A DNA stretch of 64,000 bases from Artemisia argyi. Taxonomy: Eukaryota; Streptophyta; Magnoliopsida; Asterales; Asteraceae. Where the stretch lies: positions 205,269,322 through 205,333,321 of the forward strand of contig CM060680.1 of the NCBI GenBank assembly GCA_030686995.1. The letters run 5' to 3'. Positions 43,188-54,415 of this stretch are shown here, one piece after another. The notes under the pieces were generated by a model that was not told where the DNA came from, ran no database searches, and was given only the letters and a program-made list of their open reading frames with translations. How positions within the stretch are numbered: the first letter of the stretch is position 1; every line of letters starts with the position of its first letter. Position numbers and translations under genes: made by a program.

Positions 43188-44604
43188 GATACGTAGGAAT
43201 CGCACCAGGCTTTACCTTTCGAGGGATCTCGAGAAGCTTACAACCCCCACTAGGCAGTGTACCTGATCGTTGTAGTATAGTATAGTGACAAGTACCGGGG
43301 GATTGATCGTTCAGCTTAGGAATAGTGTCGCTAGGATTAGAAAGCCTCCTAAATTAAGTCTAGGGGTGATGGATGATTCTTTTTGTATTTTATATTTTAT
43401 AAAAGCAAGTAAAATCTCAGGTTTTGGAAGAGTGGGCGGAATTAGTGGCTAATCAACTAACCCAATAACTAAAGATGCAATCAAAATAAAATAAAAGAAA
43501 TAAAAATGAAACTAATTACTAATGTGGTGTAGACAATAATGGGGAGAGTTGTGTTTACTTAGGTTTCATTACTCCCTAGATATCTTTTATAGGTTGATAG
43601 TTTGTTACAATTGCGTGGATGATGGATTATATTCCTTAATACTAGTCGTAGGGCCGTGTACAATATTCCCTAACTCTATAGGATCCTACTTTACTCCATG
43701 TCGATCCTGTTAAAAGCTCCTAACATGGGATCATTAGAATTCTCCTATGCATTAAATATAACCAAAAATCATAGTACACCTTTGATCATGTTTCTTAAGA
43801 CGTTCAAGCATGTTACCAATGGAAGTCTGCCAGTTTTCTTAAGCCTAACATCGAATACAATAATCCGTAACAACTATAAACAAACAATCAACCCATAATT
43901 AACATCTAGGTTTCACTACATCTAAGCAAACACAAAAGTAATCTAGCCGAGCATGTTAAATTGAAGACAAGTGTAAGATATATTCAAGCAACACATAGAC
44001 ATATTGATTGAATTGAAAGAGTACTTATCTCAAATTGACATGAAGGATCCAAGGGGTTGAAAACCCTTGAAAATACTGATAAGTTCGGACCTGGGGTTTC
44101 TCCAAAGTTACTCCCAATATGTTACACACTAATGATTGAAAATTGCAAAACTATATATAGATTTTCCAAGGTGACGGCGTCAAGAAGGAATTTCTGACGC
44201 CGTCAACTCGCTGCCCATAATGAAATCGGATTGCCTAGATCCACTTGTGACGCCGTCATGTGTAAAATATTCTAGGCCGTCACTAGTAAATGGACCATGA
44301 CGGCCTATGGTGACGCCGTCATGCCCTTAGTGTAATTCTGTTCTGGATCGTCATGGACTTTAGCCACTTCCACCTCTTGTATTACTCTTGACGCCGTTAT
44401 GAAGAAGCATGTGACGCCGTCAGGTACTGTTCCCAGCAAGGAAAATTAAGACTTTGCCATTTTTTTCACTTTTATGCTCCAAAAACGTCCAAATCCAAAA
44501 GTACCTAAAATGACAAAAGAACGATTTTGGGCAATATTTGATCAAATAAATTTGAATCCGGGCTTAAAAGACCCCTTAAAAGTGGTTCATTTTTCGCCTC
44601 ATCA
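43188..44604 (-). mobile_element. Athila 5' LTR (1,417 bp)
   Basis: On the minus strand it runs from TGATGAGGCG to CGTATCA, followed after six bases by the primer site. The U3 side (44170-44430) holds the TGACG palindrome array and 'ctatatata' follows near 44155. It is highly similar to the solo LTR at 542-1972, which lies on the other strand. Confidence 0.93.
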
Positions 44605-46486
44605 GTAGGGAATGCGCGGACTTGGTTTAGTAAGCTTCCACGAAGAAGCATAAACGGGTTTGAAGAGTTACGGAAAGCATTCCGTTTAAACTTTACTCAA
44701 AGAAAGAAGTGCGCCAAGAACACTGTAGAACTAGCCAGAGTAAAACAGCGCCAAGGGGAATCCACAAGCGCTTATATGGAGCGCTTTAAGGATGAATGCA
44801 TACAAGTCAAGGCATGCCCCGAGGTACTAAAGATTTCAGGGTTCATGAACGGGATCAATAACCCAGAGCTAATAAGAAAGTTGAATGATAAGGTACCCCA
44901 AAGCTTTGATGAACTAACAAAGCACACTAGATCATTTATCCAAGGGGAAGCAGCGGCGGCGGATAGCAAAAAAGGTTACTCAACCTACAAGCCACAAGAA
45001 CAGTCTAGGAGACAATCCAATGACTAGAGTGGCAACCGCAGCAGGAGCTACCGCAACCAAGGCAGTGGACGGGATAACGACAAGTACACCCCACTCACGA
45101 AAACCCCTAGGGAGATATTCGCGACAGAGGGAGCAAACTTCCCAAAACCCACACCGATGCGCACCCCAGAAGAGAAGCGCATAGGAGGTGGATACTGCGA
45201 ATATCATGAGCAGAAGGGCCACACCACTAACGAGTGCGTCCAGTTACGTCAGCTAATTGACAAATTAGTGAAAGAAGGAAAAATGGATCACCTCGTTAAA
45301 AACATCAAAGAAGGGAAAGATAGACAGAAGAATGGGGGCAAAAAAGAGACACCCAAAAACAAGGCGGACACGATATACATGATACAATCATGGCAGCGAA
45401 AAACAAGGCAAAAAGTCAGCCAAAAGTTTTTCAAGGGAAGCAAAATCTCTTTCCCCACTCTGACTGCGGACAACGCAGTAGTGGAACCACTCACCATTGA
45501 AATACATGTTGGGGGTCACGACATCCACCGCATGTATTTCGATGGAGGAGCGTCCGCGGTTATCATGTACGAGCATTGCTTCAAGAGGCTACGACCTGAG
45601 ATACAGAGTCAGTTAATTCTGGACACGACGTCGCTGACTGGCTTCACAGGTGAAAAGATTTGGCCCATGGGGCAATTACGCATACTTGTGGTAGTTGGTA
45701 ATGAATGCCACTCTACAACAACCTGATTTAACTTCATGGTAATCAGGTCTCCCTCGTCATACAATGGCATTATTGGAAGACCAGGAATATCAGCCATGCG
45801 CGCATTACCATCCACGGCACATGGGATGCTCAAATTCCCAGTAGAAGGAGGTATCGTCACCCTCTACAACACCACTGCATCTCCAAAAGAATGCAACACG
45901 GTGACAAGTGAGGCTCCGCGCACGCCAGAACAGCACACAACCAAAGTGGCAAACCTGAAAGTCGCAATCCACCCCGACTACCCAGACCAAGAGATATCAA
46001 TTGGGGGTTCACTGTGCGACAAGGGCAGAGCCACTGTGTGCGCACTCCTGCAAAAAAATCTAGACATCTTTGCATGGGAACCAAAGCACATGATTGGAGT
46101 GCCACGAGCCATTACGGAGCACAAGCTAGAAATCCGACAAGGGTACCCTCCAATACGACAGAAAAAGCGCGGTCAGGCTCCAGACCGCGCAAAAGCAATC
46201 GTGGAGGAAGTACACAAGCTTGTAGACGCAGGCATTATGCGGGAAGTCTATTACCATGACTGGCTTTCCAACCCAGTAATGGTAAAGAAGATCGACGGTA
46301 GCTGGAGAATGTGCGTGGATTTCACCGACCTCAACAAAGCATGTCCACAAGACTGCTACCCGCTACTAGAGATAGATTGGAAGGTAGAATCCTTGTGCGG
46401 ATACCCCTTTAAGTGCTTCTTAGACGCATACAAAGGGTACCACCAAATCTAGATGGCCAAGGAAGATGAAGAAAAAATAGCCTTCC
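44605..46486 (+). pseudogene. gag-pol: Tat gag-pol, continued, with three nonsense codons
   Basis: This continues the frame of 32763-33856 exactly once one copy of GTAGG is discounted. It covers the rest of the gag core, the zinc-knuckle-like motif (CEYHEQKGHTTNEC), protease with an intact FDGGASA motif, and the first part of reverse transcriptase (VDFTDLNKACPQDCYP). In-frame stops lie at 45025 (TAG), 45724 (TGA) and 46450 (TAG); each fits a C-to-T or G-to-A change compared with the minus-strand copy. The Copia LTR at 46487 ends it shortly after the last stop. Confidence 0.9.
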
Positions 46487-46923
46487 TGTAAGGAATTGTT
46501 GAAGATACTGCTGACAGATACTGCTGACAGGTTCCTGCGGAAGGCTTAGTGACTTTCTGCTGACAACTGGTTCCTGCGGACGAATATAGATTCTACGGAT
46601 AGTGTTTAACCGTGGATATAACTTATGTATTTTAGGACAAGATATGTAGAATATCTTTTATTGATTTAGTATTATTCGTTTCTTGTAAGAAAGGTTAGGG
46701 TTTCCACTAGTATATAAGGAACCCTAGGTCATTGTAATTGAAACAAGTTTTTAGTACGAAGTTTTATAAAAGATCCATAGAGGATCAAGTTTAGTATACG
46801 TTTGTTTTTATATTCCGCATAATTACAAACTCACAGAGATTATCTAACTTAGTCTAGCTAGTGATTACATTAGTTGGCTAACGATCTATTGGCTCGTGAT
46901 CTATCAAGGAATAGATCCCTACA
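46487..46923 (+). mobile_element. 5' LTR of the large Copia element (437 bp)
   Basis: It spans TGTAAGGAATTG to ATCCCTACA. A 'tatataagg' TATA box lies at 46709-46717, followed by the probable transcript start. Three 'atactgctgac' copies near the start may be protein-binding sites. The primer site TGGTATCAGAGC follows at 46926-46937. Confidence 0.93.
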
Positions 46924-46992
46924 AGTGGTATCAGAGCCACTAGATACTCTCTGTAAACACAAAACAATCACATAACTATTCATTCAGTACCA

Positions 46993-49878
46993 ATGGGAGA
47001 TAAAACAGGAGGTGATGTTGTTCTCTCTGAAGCAGGCTCTCTTACTCAACAACTACAACAAGTGGCCTTCTCCAACAGCAATGCAAAACTTCCTTTTCTT
47101 AGGAAGGATGAGTATGAGATCTGGGCCATGAAGATGCAGAACTGGATTGCAAGTGTTGACTATAACCTGTGGAATGTTATACTCAATGGTTGTCGTCCTA
47201 AAAAGCAAAGTGTTGATGCTGCTGGTAAAGTTACTATTTTGGAACCTGTTTCTGCTGAAGAAATTCTTGCCGTTCAAAGGGAGAACAAAGCTAGAACCAT
47301 ATTGCTGCAGGCAATCCCTGATGACCACATGGGAGATTTTCATTCCATGACTGATCCAAGAGAAATCTGGTGGGCTATAAAAGCCAGATTTGGTGGGAAT
47401 GAAGAATCAAAAAGGATGAGGAAAAGTATGCTGAAGTTGGAGTTTCAAGAGTTCAAGATCACTGAAGAGGAAGGTCTTCACAAAGGTTATGACAGGTTTC
47501 AGAAGATTCTGAGTCACTTGAATCAGTTGTTGGCCAGACCTGACAATGAGGAGGTGAATTCTAGGTTTCTAAGAGCCTTGCCTCCCTCATGGTCTCAGGT
47601 AAGTATATCATTGAAAACCAAAGGTGGCTTGGACTACCTCAGCTTTGATGACTTGTACAACAAACTCAGAGCTTTGGAAGGTGACATAAAGGGTTTCTCT
47701 CCATATGCAGCTACTCCTTCACAATCTGCATTTGTAAGTTCTAATTCAAACTACATGCCACATACCTATGCAAGCCCATCCCCAACACCACAGGTTTACT
47801 CAAGTCCATCCACTCCAAGCCAAAATCTTCCAATGACCACATTGTCTTTTTCAAGTGCTAATCCAATAACTCATCCAAAGATTAGCAATGTGATGGAAGA
47901 TGTACTTCATTCATTTGTTGCTGAAGTTGATAAACAGCAACAAATAGCTTATGAAGACTTTGAGCAAATTGATGAACTTGCTTTGGAAGAATTGGACTTA
48001 AAATGGCAAATGGCTATGCTCTCTCTCAAGGTCAGAAGATTTGAGCAAATGGTTGGTAAAAAGCTCAATGTTGAAGGAAGAGATGCAGCTAGGTTTGATA
48101 GAAGGAAGGTGAAGTGTTATACTTGTGGAGAAATTGGTCACTTTGCAAGAGAATGCTCAGCCAAAAGGGGTGAAGCCAGTACCAGGTATTCAGCATACAA
48201 GAAGAAAGAAGTAGAAGCTGGAGAATCAAAGGCCTTGATCACTTCTATTGATACTAGTGTGGACTGGAATGAGCATGATGATGATACAAGCTCTCCTCAA
48301 ATCTCATGCATGGCTAGTTGTGATGATAGTTTTGGTCTCATGGGACTCTCTCCTCAGGTATCTACTTGTACATGTGATTGTGATTCTAAATATATTACTC
48401 TAAAAAAGGCTTATGATGATATGGAACCAAAATATAATGCTTGTTTTATTGAAGCCGCAACTTATAAAGAAGCTTTTAAAACTTTAGAACAACAAAAGAT
48501 GTGGTTTCAACAGAATCAGTTAGCTTATGATGAAAAGATTAGAGTTTTAAGCAGAGATTTAGAATGTGCTAGCAATGAATTAAAGTTTTCTGAAAAAGAA
48601 AAAGCTAGAATTGAGTCTGAGAAAAATGTTTTGCAAGAAAAACTGGATAAAGAAGTAGCTAGGCATAAAGAGTGGCTAGTTTCAGGAGATAAATTATCTA
48701 AGTTACTCTACAGCAGTAAGTCTGTTACTTCTGAGATAGGTCTAGGGTTTAAAAAATATGTAGGTCCAGAAGCTAATCATCATTTAGATAAGAAGAATCT
48801 TAATCATTCTATCCCTATAAATTATCTAAAAAAGGATGAGATGCATGCTGTACCAGGACCTATCAGGGTTGTATTTATGCCTACTACCAAAACTTCTGAC
48901 TTTGATGGTTCACACCATCTCTTTGGCAAAAAGTCTAAAGACTTGCCACATAAGTCTGAAGTCTCTTCACACATAGGAACCCCTAAGCCCACATCCCATA
49001 AGGTTGACTTACAAGAATCAAAGGAAACCACTGGCATTAGGATCAATGACTCCCCTGACACTAGAAGTATATCTAGTAATGATTCTAACAATTATGTCTC
49101 TTGTTCTTCCAGGGACAAAATCTCAGAGACCTCTAGTTATGCCAGTTGTGATTCCAAGACCAAGTCAGACTCACCCAAGTCCTCAATAAAGATTTCTGAC
49201 AAGACATCTTACAAGTCTGTGGAATCTGAAGTTGATGCTGATGAAGTTTCTTCTCAACCAGCCTCTTTTGAAGACTTGTTATTTACTTCTTATGAAAACA
49301 ATTCTTTTCAGTGTTTACAAAACAATTCTGTTCCTGATGTTTGTTTGAATAATTCTATGTTTAATAAGACATATTTTGGATTTAATAAGTCTTATAAGAA
49401 AAAGAAGTGTTTTGTTTGTGGTAGCAAGTTGCATTTAATTAAGGATTGTGACTTTCATGAAAAGAGGATGGGTGTTTCTGTTGTTAACAATAGACCTAGA
49501 CAAAAGTGGACTAATACCTGTATCAAACCCTCAGTAGTTCCACAGGCTAAGTATTATGTCAGCAGAATGTGTTCCAATCCTGCTGATTGGCCTGTTTCTT
49601 CTAATAGGTCTGTTTTTAATAATAGATATATGCATACCAATAGCAATAGGAATAGATCTCAACCGTTTAATGGTGTTCATAATTGGTATGAATATTCTGA
49701 CCAAATGTGTATGGGAAGGGGTAATTGGGATTCTGCTGAAAAGTCCTCAGCAGATTGTTCTTGGATATATCAAAGACCAATTAACTACAGGGAATCCAGG
49801 AACAATTGTGGATCTAACTCATCATCTTGGGTTCAGCAGAATGATCCACATGGCAGGCTCAAGTCTTTCATGACTTAA
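46993..49878 (+). CDS. gag: Copia gag (961 aa)
   Basis: This is the capsid/nucleocapsid protein. The N-terminal UBN2-type gag domain (about 35-240) includes WAMKMQNWI, ILLQAIPDD, IWWAIKARF and FLRALPPSW. A zinc knuckle CYTCGEIGHFAREC lies at about 374-387. A long coiled coil at about 470-590 (KKAYDDMEPKYN... EKARIESEKNVLQEKL) is followed by a Ser-rich region and a second knuckle-like motif CFVCGSKLHLIKDC at about 808. It is open throughout. The stop at 49876 lies about 50 bp before the pol frame opens, in a different frame, so pol must be reached by splicing, frameshifting or reinitiation. Confidence 0.93.
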   Translation: MGDKTGGDVVLSEAGSLTQQLQQVAFSNSNAKLPFLRKDEYEIWAMKMQNWIASVDYNLWNVILNGCRPKKQSVDAAGKVTILEPVSAEEILAVQRENKARTILLQAIPDDHMGDFHSMTDPREIWWAIKARFGGNEESKRMRKSMLKLEFQEFKITEEEGLHKGYDRFQKILSHLNQLLARPDNEEVNSRFLRALPPSWSQVSISLKTKGGLDYLSFDDLYNKLRALEGDIKGFSPYAATPSQSAFVSSNSNYMPHTYASPSPTPQVYSSPSTPSQNLPMTTLSFSSANPITHPKISNVMEDVLHSFVAEVDKQQQIAYEDFEQIDELALEELDLKWQMAMLSLKVRRFEQMVGKKLNVEGRDAARFDRRKVKCYTCGEIGHFARECSAKRGEASTRYSAYKKKEVEAGESKALITSIDTSVDWNEHDDDTSSPQISCMASCDDSFGLMGLSPQVSTCTCDCDSKYITLKKAYDDMEPKYNACFIEAATYKEAFKTLEQQKMWFQQNQLAYDEKIRVLSRDLECASNELKFSEKEKARIESEKNVLQEKLDKEVARHKEWLVSGDKLSKLLYSSKSVTSEIGLGFKKYVGPEANHHLDKKNLNHSIPINYLKKDEMHAVPGPIRVVFMPTTKTSDFDGSHHLFGKKSKDLPHKSEVSSHIGTPKPTSHKVDLQESKETTGIRINDSPDTRSISSNDSNNYVSCSSRDKISETSSYASCDSKTKSDSPKSSIKISDKTSYKSVESEVDADEVSSQPASFEDLLFTSYENNSFQCLQNNSVPDVCLNNSMFNKTYFGFNKSYKKKKCFVCGSKLHLIKDCDFHEKRMGVSVVNNRPRQKWTNTCIKPSVVPQAKYYVSRMCSNPADWPVSSNRSVFNNRYMHTNSNRNRSQPFNGVHNWYEYSDQMCMGRGNWDSAEKSSADCSWIYQRPINYRESRNNCGSNSSSWVQQNDPHGRLKSFMT

Positions 49879-49925
49879 GTCTCTTAATTCTTGTTGTTGT
49901 TGTATATTAACTTTTTTTGTTGTAG

Positions 49926-52900
49926 GAACATCCTCTTCTTAATAAAGACTTAGGTATTGTTGATAGTGGTTGTTCAAGAAACATGTCTGGTAATGAAGAG
50001 AAGCTGCATGACTTTGTGCCAATTAATGGAGGCATAGTGAGATTTGGAAGTGGAGTAGGAAGGATCACAGGCAAAGGAACCATTAAAACTCCAAAGGTGG
50101 ATTTTGAGAATGTCTACTATGTGAAGGAGCTTCAAGGATTCAATTTGTTCTCAGTTTCACAAATTTGTGACAAAAAGCTTCCTGTGCTTTTCACTGAAGA
50201 TGGTTGTTTCATTCTTTCACCTGATTTCCAAATGCCTGATGACAATCTTGTATTACTCAAGGCTCCAAGAAACCATAATCTTTATACCTTTGACTTGAAT
50301 GATGTCAAACCTGAAGGTGATCTAACATGCTTGGTGGCTAAAGCATCCTTGGATGAATCTACAAAATGGCATAGAAGGATGGCACATGTTAACTTTAAAG
50401 TCATCAATAAACTGGCTAAAGATGGACTTGTTCATGGACTTCCTTCCAAGATCTTCACCAATGAGCATAATTGTGTAGCTTGTAACAAGGGAAAGCAACA
50501 CAAAGCTTCTTATAAAGCCATTACAACTGTGAGCACTATCTCAGAACCATTGCAGCTGCTTCACATGGATCTCTTTGGTCCTACATCCATCAGGAGTATT
50601 GATCATAAGTATTTCTGTTTGGTGATCACTGGTGCTTTCAGCAGATTCAGTTGGACATTTTTCTTAGTGACTAAAGATCAAACCTTTCAGGCACTCAAAG
50701 AATTTATGGCTCTAGCTGAAAATCAACTTAATAAGAAGATTAAAAGTATTAGGTGTGACAATGGGACAGAGTTCAAAAATGCCAATCTAATTGAACTTTG
50801 TGGTTTAAAGGGTATTAAAAGAGATTATAGCACTCCTAGAACTCCACAACAAAATGGAGTTGCTGAAAGAAAGAATAGAACCCTTATAGAGGCTGCAAGA
50901 TCAATGCTTGCTGACTCTAAACTTCCCACCATGTTTTGGACTGAGGCAGTAGGAACTGCTTGTTATGTTTTGAATAGGGTGTTGATCACTAGACCTCACA
51001 ACAAGACACCTTATGAACTATTGACAGGGAAGAAGCCTACCATTGAACACTTGAAACCTTTTGGTTGTCAGGTGACCATACTGAATACAAGTGATCACCT
51101 AGGCAAATTTGAAGCTAAAGCTGCTGAAGGATATATAGTTGGTTACTCAGCTCATAGCAAAGCTTACAGGGTCTATAATTTGGCTGCAAAGAAGATAGAA
51201 GAGACTCTGAACCTGAAATTTCTGGAGGATAATGTAAATGTTCAGGGAAAGGGTCATGAATGGTATTTTGACCTTGATTATCTGACTGATTATTTGGGTT
51301 ATGCAAGATACACATCTAACCCATCTGCAGATATACAAGTGTCCTCTTCTAACAATGCAGGTACCTTACAGGATGATTCAGACAGTGATTCAGAAGGTGA
51401 TGAACCAACAATTGTTGTAACTACTCTACCAATCAAGATAGCAGATCCTCCCACCAAAGAAGCCTCTGATGCCAAATCTGCTGATGATGTAGAAAATTCA
51501 ACATATGCATAAGATCTTGCTAGACTCAAAAAGCAAGAACATGCAGCTGCTGAGGAAGCTAAAAGACTTGGTCTTGAATTTGCTCAAGATACTGAAGCTC
51601 TCTTAAGACAAGCTGCTCTTGAAGCAAGCAGAAAACACAGTTCTACTGATACATCAGCAGATACAACTAGAGATTCTGCTGATGGAAATTCTGCTGAACC
51701 AGCTGCACTTCCTGTTTCCACAAGTTTAGAGGAACCTTTTGGCAGATTTCCCACTCCCTCAGATCTTGCTAATGTTGAGCAAAGTGATGGTATGTTTCAA
51801 TCAGCTTCTTATGATGAAGACTTTGCTCCTACCTTAACCAATCTTGATACCTCCATTGATGTGCATCCTGTTTTAACTAAAAGGATCAACATCATACATC
51901 CACAAGATAATATACTTGGTGATCCAAATGCTATGGTACTCACCAGGAGTGCCATTAAAAATACCAAGTTTGGGCAATGTGCATTTTTGACCTATGTATC
52001 CACTCAGAAGAGAGACAACCACACAGATCAGAAGCATTGTTTATTTGCTTGTTTCTTGTCTCAAGTTGAACCCACAAGCATTAAACAGGCTTTGAGTGAA
52101 CCTAGTTGGGTTGAAGCTATGCAGGAAGAGATGCAACAATTCAAGAATCAAGATGTTTGGATACTAGTTGATCTACCTGCAGGAAAATTTGCAATTGGGG
52201 CAAAGTGGATCTTAAAATGTAAGAGGGATGCTAGAGGTATTGTGGTCAGAAATAAAGCAAGATTAGTGGCTCAAGGTTTCAGACAAGAAGAAGGTATTGA
52301 CTATACTGAGGTCTTTGCACCAGTGGCTAGGGTTGAGGCTATTAGACTGTTTTTGGCCTTTGCCTCTTATATGGGCTTTAAGGTCTATCAGATGGATGTC
52401 AAGAGTGCTTTTCTCTATGGCAAAATAGAAGAGGAGGTGTATGTTACTCAACCACAAGGCTTTGAAGACCCCCATCATCCTAAAAAGGTTTACAAAGTTG
52501 TCAAGGCACTTTATGGACTTCATCAAGCACCAAGAGCATGGTATGCTAGATTGTCTACATTTCTTTTGGAGCATGGATATAGAAGAGGTGCTATTGATAA
52601 GACTCTCTTTATCAAGAAAAACTCCAGGGACATCATTCTAGTACAAGTTTATGTGGATGACATCATATTTGGATCCACAAAGGAAGCATGGTGCAGGGAA
52701 TTTGAAGATTTGATGAAAGGTGAATTTCAAATGAGTGCAATGGGGGAGTTAACCTTTTTCTTAGGGCTGCAAGTCAAACAACAACCTGAAGGGATCTTTA
52801 TTCATCAGGAGAAATATGTTAAAGATATTTTGAAAAAGTTTGACTTTGAACTTTTGAGGACTGCTACCACTCCATATGAACCACCCAAGCTTAAAAATCC

Positions 52901-53591
52901 AAATGAGCAAGATGAAGCTGTGAATGTTCATCTCTATAGGTCCATGATTGGCTCACTCATGTATCTCACAGCTTCTAGGCCTGATATTACCTTTGCTGTC
53001 AGTGCTTGTTCAAGGCATCAAGTCACTCCACTGACTTCACATCTCAATGCAGTGAAGAAAATCTTCAAGTACATAAAGAGCCAACCCAAACTAGGCCTTT
53101 GGTACCCAAGGGAATCACCATTTGCGTTGGAAGCCTATAGTGACAGTGACTATGCTGGAGCTAATTTGGATAGGAAATCCACAACAGGAGGTTGTCAATT
53201 TCTTGGAAGAAGACTCATCTCTTGGCAGTGCAAGAAACAAACCATTATGGCTACTTCTACTACTGAAGCAGAATATGTGGCTGCTGCCAATTGCTGTGGT
53301 CAGGTACTTTGGATTCAAAATCAGATGTTGGATTATGGGTTTAACTTTATGAACACTAAAATCTACATTGATAATCAGAGTACTATTTCCATTGTTAAAA
53401 ATCCTGTTTTTCATCAGAGAACCAAACACATAGAAATTAGGCACCACTTTATAAGAGATGCAAATGAGAAGCATCTAATTCAAGTGCTTAAAATCCATAC
53501 TGATGATAATGTGGCTGATTTGTTAACAAAAGCTTTTGATGGACCTAGGTTTAATCACCTAGTTGTTAACATTGGGATGGTCAACCCTTGA
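49926..53591 (+). pseudogene. pol: Copia pol: protease, integrase, reverse transcriptase, RNase H (one nonsense)
   Basis: The frame opens right after a TTTTTTTGTTGTAG sequence that looks like a splice acceptor. It holds protease DSGCSRNM (about 49958), the integrase zinc finger (WHRRMAHVN to CVACNKGKQH), integrase core (HMDLFGP, RCDNGTEFK, NGVAERKNRT), reverse transcriptase ([23 protein letters not shown] at about 52650) and RNase H ([25 protein letters not shown]). One TAA at 51510-51512 lies in the variable linker between integrase and reverse transcriptase; the frame is the same on both sides and otherwise open. The first in-frame Met is at 49983, after the protease site, so the product is expected as part of a polyprotein. 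Confidence 0.92.
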
Positions 53592-53602
53592 ATGCAATGT
53601 TT

Positions 53603-53650
53603 GAGGGGAGGCATAAGCCTCAGGGGAGGCATATGCCTCGGGGAAGGATT
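53603..53650 (+). repeat. purine-rich palindromic repeat just after pol
   Basis: Two copies of a unit 'ggggaggcata(a/t)gcctc' followed by 'ggggaagg'. AGGCATATGCCT is a perfect palindrome. The runs of G and A look like a polypurine tract, placed directly after pol as in ordinary Copia elements, although here several kilobases of accessory sequence follow. Confidence 0.7.
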
Positions 53651-53989
53651 ATACATGTTGTATTAATGTAGATTATTATGTTTACTAACTTTCTTTTGCA
53701 GGTTTATACTAATATTGTAACATTTTATGGTTGTTCTTTTGTGCTTTTGTGTTTTGTGTGAATGCTGTGGTCATGTCATGTTCCTGCTGATGATCTATGG
53801 TCTACATTCAGTGGAATAGGATGTCAAGACTTAAAAGTAAATTTTATTTATTCATGACAAGCTTGGTACATCATGATCAGTCATCAGAAGAAACACAGAT
53901 TACATAAACAGTTATAAGACAAACATCCACCATCCTACCACCACATCCCTTAACTAGAATCAACCACCAACACAACCCCAACAAACAGC

Positions 53990-54415
53990 CTAATCCATTT
54001 TTCGTTTCCCTTTACCCAAGTCCTTTGGGTCTGGCATCTTCTTGTGGATTCCTCTGGATTGCATGTCCTTGTTCCAGAGTTTGGGAGCTGCAAGACCAAG
54101 AACCACCTTCATTGGACCCTTTCTTTTGCCTGAGGACTGTGGCTCTTCAGGGATAGAGATCTTTCCCATCTCTGCACAAACTCTTTCCATTTCACTTGTT
54201 AAGAATGCAGTGACAGGGGTGAAGTCAGGGACAATCATAGCTAGAGGAGCTGGTGCTTCCTCAGCTTCAGTGGTTTCCTCTGATGAGGTTGGTGATGGAC
54301 ATAAGTCTGAAGGACCTTCATTCAAATAGTAGTATGATCTTTGTATTTGAGGTATGTCAAAAGTAGAGTCTGATGAGTCAGAAGAAATCTCAATGACATT
54401 GGGGACTGGCTTCAT
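53990..54415 (-). CDS. accessory antisense ORF 1 of the Copia element (141 aa)
   Basis: This encodes a Ser/Glu/Pro-rich, disordered protein without membrane segment. It starts MKPVPNVIEISSDSSD, where VIEI followed by SSDSSD fits a phospho-dependent SUMO-interaction motif (hydrophobic core plus acidic/Ser stretch). The C-terminus is basic with the block MKVVLGLAAPKLW and ends GKGKRKMD. The neighbouring antisense ORF 2 shares the start pattern, the KVVLGL block and the basic end, so the two look like ancient duplicates. I recognise no named family. Coding status is supported by similarity between the two ORFs, not by expression. Confidence 0.55.
   Translation of the reverse strand: MKPVPNVIEISSDSSDSTFDIPQIQRSYYYLNEGPSDLCPSPTSSEETTEAEEAPAPLAMIVPDFTPVTAFLTSEMERVCAEMGKISIPEEPQSSGKRKGPMKVVLGLAAPKLWNKDMQSRGIHKKMPDPKDLGKGKRKMD

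Larger units (their letters stand above)
33857..44604 (-). mobile_element. Athila-type Ty3/gypsy element, minus strand, mostly deleted
   Basis: It is inserted in the Tat gag with a perfect target duplication GTAGG (33852-33856 and 44605-44609). What remains on the minus strand is the 5' LTR (44604-43188), a primer site TGGCGCCGCAGCCCGGGGAA (43181-43162), the first part of gag (43016-42615), then a nested Tat element, then a 3' LTR fragment (34846-33857). The rest of gag, all of pol and the first ~430 bp of the 3' LTR were lost in one deletion that also removed the left end of the nested Tat. Confidence 0.88.
32235..46486 (+). mobile_element. Tat-lineage Ty3/gypsy element, plus strand, host of the nested stack
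   Basis: Visible parts are the 5' LTR (32235-32721), a primer site, and gag from 32763 broken by an Athila-type insertion (33857-44604) and resuming at 44610 in exact frame. Gag-pol then continues to 46486, where a Copia element interrupts it. Its remaining pol and 3' LTR are not in the window. The first bases to its left (ggttc, 32230-32234) are the likely target copy in the GLR pseudogene. It is older than the minus-strand Tat at 34847-42614, judged by its three nonsense mutations. Confidence 0.9.
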
